Position numbers and translations under genes: made by a program. From NCBI GenBank assembly GCA_902800005.1, contig CADCCP010000001.1, forward strand, positions 22,626-86,625: a stretch of DNA of 64,000 bases. Reading direction: 5' to 3'. Every line of letters begins with the position of its first letter. The first letter of the stretch is position 1. The notes below the pieces were generated by a model. That model saw nothing but the letters and a program-made list of their open reading frames with translations, had not been told where the DNA came from and did no database searches. The stretch is from an uncultured Ruminococcus sp. GTDB taxonomy: Bacteria; Bacillota; Clostridia; Oscillospirales; Acutalibacteraceae. This document shows positions 59,678 through 64,000 of the stretch, one piece after another.

Positions 59678-59971
59678 TTACATTCTGCCTGTGGATTTCA
59701 TGTAGAACACGATTCCCACGATAACGAGCATGATGAATACTGCACCGATGGTGGAAGCACATCCGCCGCCGCCATGATAAGTCGGTCTGCTGTAAGTTCT
59801 CCTGTAGCCGTGTCTGTATCCGCCGGTATGGTGGGGAGGCGGCGGTGGAGGAGGTGGCGGTCTGTAACCGCCTCTGCTGCGAGGCGGTGGTGGAGGCGGT
59901 CTGTGTCCGCCGCCGGGAGGGGGTGGTGGTCTGTGACCTCCGCCCATAGGCGGTCTTGGCGGTCTGTTCAT
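59678..59971 (-). CDS. Pro/Gly-rich small membrane protein
   Basis: 97 residues. First 60 residues are Pro runs with Gly, His and Arg (PRPPMGGGHRPPPPP and similar), then His/Tyr/Arg-rich, then one TM (about 72-92). The start at ATG 59971 has GGAGATGATT upstream, inside the end of ribF. Pro-rich cytoplasmic or extracellular tail, orientation unclear. Seen from the opposite strand the repeats give a false Arg-rich frame. No family recognised. Confidence 0.6.
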   Translation of the reverse strand: MNRPPRPPMGGGHRPPPPPGGGHRPPPPPPRSRGGYRPPPPPPPPPHHTGGYRHGYRRTYSRPTYHGGGGCASTIGAVFIMLVIVGIVFYMKSTGRM

Positions 59972-59975
59972 AATA

Positions 59976-60893
59976 TCATCTCCGTAAAAATATTTCTTCA
60001 GCCTGACGACCGTTGAGTAAGATCTCATGTTTTAGTTCGTCAAGGCTTTCAAACTTCTTTTCTTGTCTGATGAACTCAAGAAGACGTACATCAATGTGTT
60101 CATCATACAGGTCACGCCCTTTATAATCGGGCATCCATGTTTCTATTATAACTGTGTCTGAGCCGACAGTCGGTTTTACACCTATGTCGGTCACACCGCA
60201 GAATGTTTCCCCGTCAACCGTAACGGAAGAGGCATATACACCGAATTTCGGGCAGACAAGCCCCTTTGGAAAAAGCTGATTAAGAGTTGGAGTGCCGAAA
60301 GTTCTGCCGAGCTGTCTGCCGTGTACAACGGGAAGGCAGAAGCCGTAATCTCTGCCGAGCATGGCATTGGCAGAAATGATGTCGCCGTCTGAAATGCATT
60401 TTCTGATACGGGTGGAACTGATGGGAATATCGTTGTATAATATCTGACTTTGTGATGAAGTGCTGATACCGATATTATTGCACAGTTCTTTCAGAACATT
60501 CCTGTTGCCGAGGGCGTACTTCCCGAAATGGTAGTTGAAACCGCAGACAGCGTGTTTTGCATTGAAGCAGTTTTTAAGAATGTCATAAACGAAATCTTCG
60601 GCAGTGATATTTCTTATTTCTGTGAAGTCAATGATATATACCTGAGCGATACCCATTGATTCAAGAATTTTCAGTTTTTCGCTGACGGTGATGACACCCT
60701 CGACTTTTTCGTTAAAAAGGACTTTACGGGGGCTTTGCAGAAGGGTAAAGACCGTTGGAATGAGATTATTTTTTTTAGCAAAATCCACAGCATCATTGAT
60801 AACGGCTTTATGTCCGAGATGTATGCCGTCAAAATAGCCCAGTGCAACAGATGCGGGCTGATTGGAATATTCAAGTTTTTTGATTATCTTCAC
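59976..60893 (-). CDS. ribF: Bifunctional riboflavin kinase / FAD synthetase
   Basis: 305 residues. N-terminal FAD synthetase with ALGYFDGIHLGHKAVI (nucleotide-binding) and ISSTRIRKCI; C-terminal riboflavin kinase with LGRTFGTPTLNQLFPKG, later FGVYASSVTVDGETFCGVTD. Converts riboflavin to FMN and FAD. GTG start at 60893 with GGAG twelve bases upstream in a 19-codon ORF. No FMN riboswitch upstream. Confidence 0.95.
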   Translation of the reverse strand: MKIIKKLEYSNQPASVALGYFDGIHLGHKAVINDAVDFAKKNNLIPTVFTLLQSPRKVLFNEKVEGVITVSEKLKILESMGIAQVYIIDFTEIRNITAEDFVYDILKNCFNAKHAVCGFNYHFGKYALGNRNVLKELCNNIGISTSSQSQILYNDIPISSTRIRKCISDGDIISANAMLGRDYGFCLPVVHGRQLGRTFGTPTLNQLFPKGLVCPKFGVYASSVTVDGETFCGVTDIGVKPTVGSDTVIIETWMPDYKGRDLYDEHIDVRLLEFIRQEKKFESLDELKHEILLNGRQAEEIFLRR

Positions 60894-60902
60894 TTTGAAA
60901 AA

Positions 60903-60962
60903 TCACTCCGTTTTTTTTCGCCTTTTACGCTGTGCCTGTTCGTCAAATAAGCTGTCAGACAT
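60903..60962 (-). CDS. Possible 19-residue leader/small ORF between truB and ribF
   Basis: MSDSLFDEQAQRKRRKKTE, with AAGGAG seven bases before its ATG. Its last codons hold the ribosome site of ribF. It could be a coupling leader or a true small basic-tail protein; the window offers no homologue. Confidence 0.4.
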   Translation of the reverse strand: MSDSLFDEQAQRKRRKKTE

Positions 60963-60976
60963 TGTAATGCTCCTTA

Positions 60977-61867
60977 TCAAAATTTCTTTTCAAATTCAAG
61001 TTCGCCTGTTTCGGCATTGACACAGCCCAGACCGAGAAAGTCACGTTCATTATACATACGATATAAAGTGCCGTTTGAGATGTCTGTTATGCCGTGAAGA
61101 CGGGAAAGGGATAAACTTCCGCCGTTTGAGAAACGAAAAGCCTGTTTTTCTGTGATGTGGATTTCGGAAAGATGTGTGAAAAGACTTTCAACGGGTTTTA
61201 TATATGAGGTAATGCCCTCTGCACCGAGTTCACGGACTTTTTCAATGGAGATAGCCTGACTTTCATCAAATCCGCAAGCCTTTACACGTCTTAAAGCCGT
61301 CATTGTACAGAGATCATTCAGTGCTTTTCCGATGTCATCACATATCACTCTTATGTAAGTGCCTTTTGAACAGGCAATTTTAAGACTGCCTGTTTGTGAA
61401 GTTTCGTCAAATTCGAGAAGTTCGAGTTTGGAAACGGTCACGGGACGGGCTTCACGTTCTATTTCAATGCCTTTTCGGGCAAGTTCATAAAGCCTTACAC
61501 CGTTCTTTGAAACAGCGGAATACATGGGGGGGATCTGCATAATATCCCCACGAAATTTCGGAAGTATCTTTTCAATGTCGGAGATCTTTATGTCGGACGG
61601 ACATTCATTCAGAATTTTCCCCGTTATGTCAAGGGTATCTGTTGAAAGTCCGAATTTAAAGGAACATATATATTCTTTATCGGTATCGGGCAGGTAATTG
61701 ACAGCCTTCGTTGCCGAGCCTAACAGCACGGGTAAAACACCTGTTGCCATAGGATCGAGAGTACCCGTATGACCTGTTTTTTTCTCGTGAAGGGCTTTTC
61801 GCACGACTGCCACAACGTCAAATGATGTGAAATCAACGGGTTTATCTATGATAAGGATACCGTTCAT
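60977..61867 (-). CDS. truB: tRNA pseudouridine-55 synthase
   Basis: 296 residues. Catalytic Asp in GHTGTLDPMATGVLPVLLG, and KGTYIRVICDDIG; C-terminal PUA-like region. Modifies U55 in tRNA T-loop. Its start overlaps the nrnA stop (ATGA). Operon rbfA-nrnA-truB-ribF, an order common in Firmicutes. Confidence 0.96.
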   Translation of the reverse strand: MNGILIIDKPVDFTSFDVVAVVRKALHEKKTGHTGTLDPMATGVLPVLLGSATKAVNYLPDTDKEYICSFKFGLSTDTLDITGKILNECPSDIKISDIEKILPKFRGDIMQIPPMYSAVSKNGVRLYELARKGIEIEREARPVTVSKLELLEFDETSQTGSLKIACSKGTYIRVICDDIGKALNDLCTMTALRRVKACGFDESQAISIEKVRELGAEGITSYIKPVESLFTHLSEIHITEKQAFRFSNGGSLSLSRLHGITDISNGTLYRMYNERDFLGLGCVNAETGELEFEKKF

Positions 61868-62814
61868 AAAACTGCACCTGCTGCATTTGTTATCTGACGT
61901 TCTGCATCTGAAAGGGTATCTGTTATTATCGTACAGCCGGCAGCGGCTTTATGACCGCCGCCCCCGAACTGAGTGCATATCGCTGATACATCTATATCTC
62001 CGGCAGAACGCACGGAAATCCTGAAATTATTTTCCTCTTTTTCACGAATGGTAATACCTATTTTAACGCCCTCTATCTGTCGTGGAATACCCGATATACC
62101 CTCTGTATCGTTATCATCTGCACCCGATCTTTCAAGCATTTCCTTTGTGATGAAGATAACGGCGATCTGTTCATCATTATAATATTTGAGAGAGTTCAGG
62201 GCAAGCCTTTCCAATTCAAGACGTGAACGGGATTTTGTATCAAACATGAGTCTGTTTATGAAAAAGCTGTCTGCACCGCAAGTTACCATTTCAGCCGCCA
62301 TTTGATAGGATTCTGCATCAGCATTTGAATATTTGAAACAGCCCGTATCTGTTGAAATGGCTGTAAAGACTGCATTGGCGATATTTTTATCAATGGGAAT
62401 ATCCATTGCAGAGATGACTTTTTTGACTATTTGGGCACAAGCACCGGCACTTCCGTCAACGATACCGTACTTTGCATAGCCTGTATTAGAGGGGTGATGG
62501 TCTATGCACAAATCGACTTTATCTTTATATTGTATAAGTTTATCGCCGAAAAGCTGTGTATCGGCTAAATCTACCGTTACAATGTATTCGGGTTCAAACT
62601 CCTGCACGTCAAGACCGTTTGTGATATAACTGTATTTCGGCGGAATGTTGTCACTACATACAGGCTGGGCGGTTTTGCCTATACTCCTTAAAGCGTATGC
62701 AAGGGCATAACCGCTGCCAACTGCGTCGCCATCAGGGGAGCGGTGCATGAGTATCAATATATTGTCGGCATTTTTGAGTTGTTCGGCACATTCATTTATC
62801 GTCAGAGTTTTCAT
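61864..62814 (-). CDS. nrnA: DHH-family phosphoesterase (NrnA-type nanoRNase / pAp phosphatase)
   Basis: 316 residues. DHH motifs: LMHRSPDGDAVGSGYAL (I), VTVDLADTQLFG (II), LCIDHHPSN (III), STDTGCFKYSN (IV), and the C-terminal DHHA1 GGGHKAAAG. Degrades short RNA oligos and 3'-phosphoadenosine 5'-phosphate. Overlaps rbfA by 23 bases. Confidence 0.94.
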   Translation of the reverse strand: MKTLTINECAEQLKNADNILILMHRSPDGDAVGSGYALAYALRSIGKTAQPVCSDNIPPKYSYITNGLDVQEFEPEYIVTVDLADTQLFGDKLIQYKDKVDLCIDHHPSNTGYAKYGIVDGSAGACAQIVKKVISAMDIPIDKNIANAVFTAISTDTGCFKYSNADAESYQMAAEMVTCGADSFFINRLMFDTKSRSRLELERLALNSLKYYNDEQIAVIFITKEMLERSGADDNDTEGISGIPRQIEGVKIGITIREKEENNFRISVRSAGDIDVSAICTQFGGGGHKAAAGCTIITDTLSDAERQITNAAGAVL

Positions 62815-63172
62815 TTTCGTTATCCTCGCTGTATTCTATGCTGTTTAAAAGTCTTGAAATATTTGCACTGTACTCAATTGAATCAGTTGCTTCAAAGGCA
62901 AGTGCAGGTGCAACTCTGAGTCTGAGTCTTGCACCGAGTTCATGTCTTATAAAGCCCTGTGCATTTTTGAGGGCTTTGACGGCATTTTTAGCTGTTTCGA
63001 TGCCGTTCATGGAACTAATATAAATCTTACAATAAGAGAGGTCGTGAGCCATTTCACACCTTACTATACTTATGATGCCGTCATGCAGACGGGGATCTTT
63101 CATTTCTCTGAGAATAGCTGCAAGTTCTCTCTGTATATCTTCGGACATTCTGTCCGCTCTGTAATTTGGCAT
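62792..63172 (-). CDS. rbfA: Ribosome-binding factor A
   Basis: 126 residues. MPNYRADRMSEDIQRELAAI, GIISIVRCEMAHDLSYCKIY and FIRHELGARLRLRVAPALAF are typical RbfA. Helps mature the 16S rRNA 5' end; a 16S gene starts 650 bases away on the other strand. GGAGGATAA lies upstream of ATG 63172. First gene of its operon. Confidence 0.95.
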   Translation of the reverse strand: MPNYRADRMSEDIQRELAAILREMKDPRLHDGIISIVRCEMAHDLSYCKIYISSMNGIETAKNAVKALKNAQGFIRHELGARLRLRVAPALAFEATDSIEYSANISRLLNSIEYSEDNENENSDDK

Positions 63173-63257
63173 AAAAATTATCCTCCGTTTGTTTTAAGTT
63201 AAATGTAAAGTGAGGAATGTTTTGAAATTCTCAGCTTTCATTTATATTCTAATCTTT

Positions 63258-63286
63258 ATCATATCATACTTTTCGGAAATTATCAA
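63258..63286 (-). promoter_or_regulatory. Sigma-A-like promoter for the rbfA operon
   Basis: On the minus strand TTGATA (63281-63286), 17 bases, TATGAT (63258-63263). Confidence 0.6.
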
Positions 63287-63305
63287 TTAAAATTATTTTA
63301 TTTGC

Positions 63306-63333
63306 TTGACAAAAGACAATATTATGTTAATAT
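63306..63333 (+). promoter_or_regulatory. Upstream promoter candidate of the rRNA operon
   Basis: TTGACA (63306-63311), 16 bases, TAATAT (63328-63333). Distal to the two strong promoters. Confidence 0.45.
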
Positions 63334-63479
63334 TTTTTGAAAATATGGAATAATATAAGAGGAACTAATAGATTTGACTTATGATCTGACGGGCTTATTG
63401 TTTATCAAACTGTTCATAATGTATTTTTATGCAGATGAAATACAATTTGTATAAGTTGAAAGTTTTTTTAAAAAAGGTG

Positions 63480-63508
63480 TTGACAAATCGGAATGAGTGT
63501 GTTATTAT
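63480..63508 (+). promoter_or_regulatory. rRNA promoter P1
   Basis: TTGACA (63480-63485), 17 bases, TATTAT (63503-63508). The spacer contains GAATGAGTGTG, repeated in P2. Confidence 0.85.
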
Positions 63509-63580
63509 AGTCAAGCTGTCGCACGAAAACAAATTTCGACAGAGTGCAAAAAAAGTTTTTGAAAAAATTTAAAAAAACTC

Positions 63581-63609
63581 TTGACAAATGCGAATGAGTG
63601 TGATACAAT
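63581..63609 (+). promoter_or_regulatory. rRNA promoter P2
   Basis: TTGACA (63581-63586), 17 bases, TACAAT (63604-63609). The -35 and spacer nearly copy P1, 101 bases upstream. The leader from 63616 to the 16S start has several small hairpins (such as GAAGTTGTACTTC near 63700); no protein. Confidence 0.88.
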
Positions 63610-63821
63610 AATGAAGTCGCTGAACGAAAGAACAGTGACGAGGATCTTGAAAATTAAACAACGTAAGGAAGACAATTATACCCGTAATTAACTTTGAGAA
63701 GTTGTACTTCTTGAAATATTACAAGTGACAAAACACTATAAAATGAATGCGAAAGCGTAAAAAAAGAGCCATAAGAATGACTCAAAGCTTGATTTGAATG
63801 CCGAAAGGCGTTTAGATACAA

Positions 63822-64000
63822 TAGTTTTGAGAGTTTGATCCTGGCTCAGGACGAACGCTGGCGGCATGCCTAACACATGCAAGTCGAACGGAGTTCGAGG
63901 GGCTTGCTCCTTGAACTTAGTGGCGGACGGGTGAGTAACGCGTGAGTAACCTGCCTTTCAGTGGGGAATAATATTCTGAAAAGAGTACTAATACCGCATA
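63822..64000 (+). rRNA. rrs: 16S ribosomal RNA, 5' end (partial)
   Basis: GAGAGTTTGATCCTGGCTCA, the universal 27F region, begins at 63829, so the mature end is near 63822. The sequence runs on through GACGAACGCTGGCGGC, AAGTCGAACGGAG and GGCGGACGGGTGAGTAACGC and is cut by the window edge. The V1 region fits Oscillospiraceae/Ruminococcus types. Confidence 0.97.

Noticed and set aside
59774-60016. Arg/Trp-rich plus-strand frame
   Set aside because: Antisense of the Pro-rich codons of the minus-strand gene.

Overview
The window reads as chromosomal DNA of a moderately low-G+C Firmicute, most likely a Ruminococcus-like member of the Oscillospiraceae (Clostridia). Pointers are the 16S rRNA start at the right edge, consensus sigma-A promoters (TTGACA-17-TATAAT types), many TTG/GTG starts behind strong AGGAGG sites, sporulation genes (spmAB, gpr, spoIIP), and lipoproteins with Glu/Ser-rich linkers. 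No tRNA, CRISPR array, transposase or integrase was seen.

Layout. 1-5.5 kb: a lipoprotein cut by the edge, an AbrB-type regulator, spmA-spmB, and a response regulator-histidine kinase-HtrA protease operon. 5.5-9.0 kb: an unidentified structured RNA, then a cyclic-di-GMP phosphodiesterase with a degenerate GGDEF domain and a coupled small membrane protein. 9.0-14.4 kb: rubredoxin (only 52 codons), a YhcC-type radical SAM protein, an acidic surface protein, gpr-spoIIP, and a sugar-type binding lipoprotein. 14.5-25.0 kb: a compact phage-derived head-plus-baseplate locus. 25-33 kb: a two-TM SLATT/DUF4231-like protein, a carbohydrate-binding lipoprotein, deoD next to a 7-bp tandem repeat, an orphan LUD protein, GtrA, and a class D-like sortase with its substrate. 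34-39.5 kb: a tyrosine-kinase polysaccharide control module (cpsC-cpsD-cpsB type) and a large ABC transporter. 39.6-47.8 kb: ileS-valS, a PadR regulator and a PAP2 phosphatase. 47.9-55.8 kb: a frameshifted gene, dut-mreB, an ECF sigma/anti-sigma pair, an alpha/beta hydrolase cluster and paired bacterial PH-domain proteins. 55.9-63.2 kb: a DUF815 ATPase, a binding-protein/peptidoglycan-binding fusion, and the rbfA-nrnA-truB-ribF operon. 63.3-64 kb: tandem rRNA promoters and the 5' end of a 16S gene.

The most unusual system is the phage-like block at 14,555-24,986. It has a complete packaging and head set (terminase with intact ATPase and nuclease residues, portal, protease, capsid, connectors) and a nearly complete PBSX/P2-type baseplate (LysM hub, gpD, spike, gp25, gpJ, gpI). 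It has no recognisable tail sheath, no tape measure, no fibre, no lysis gene, no integrase and no regulator. Tandem terminators lie on both sides and no good promoter precedes it. This looks like a domesticated, minimal particle, perhaps similar in idea to a gene transfer agent, but that is inference. A membrane protein of a type tied to NTP-dependent defence effectors sits immediately downstream.
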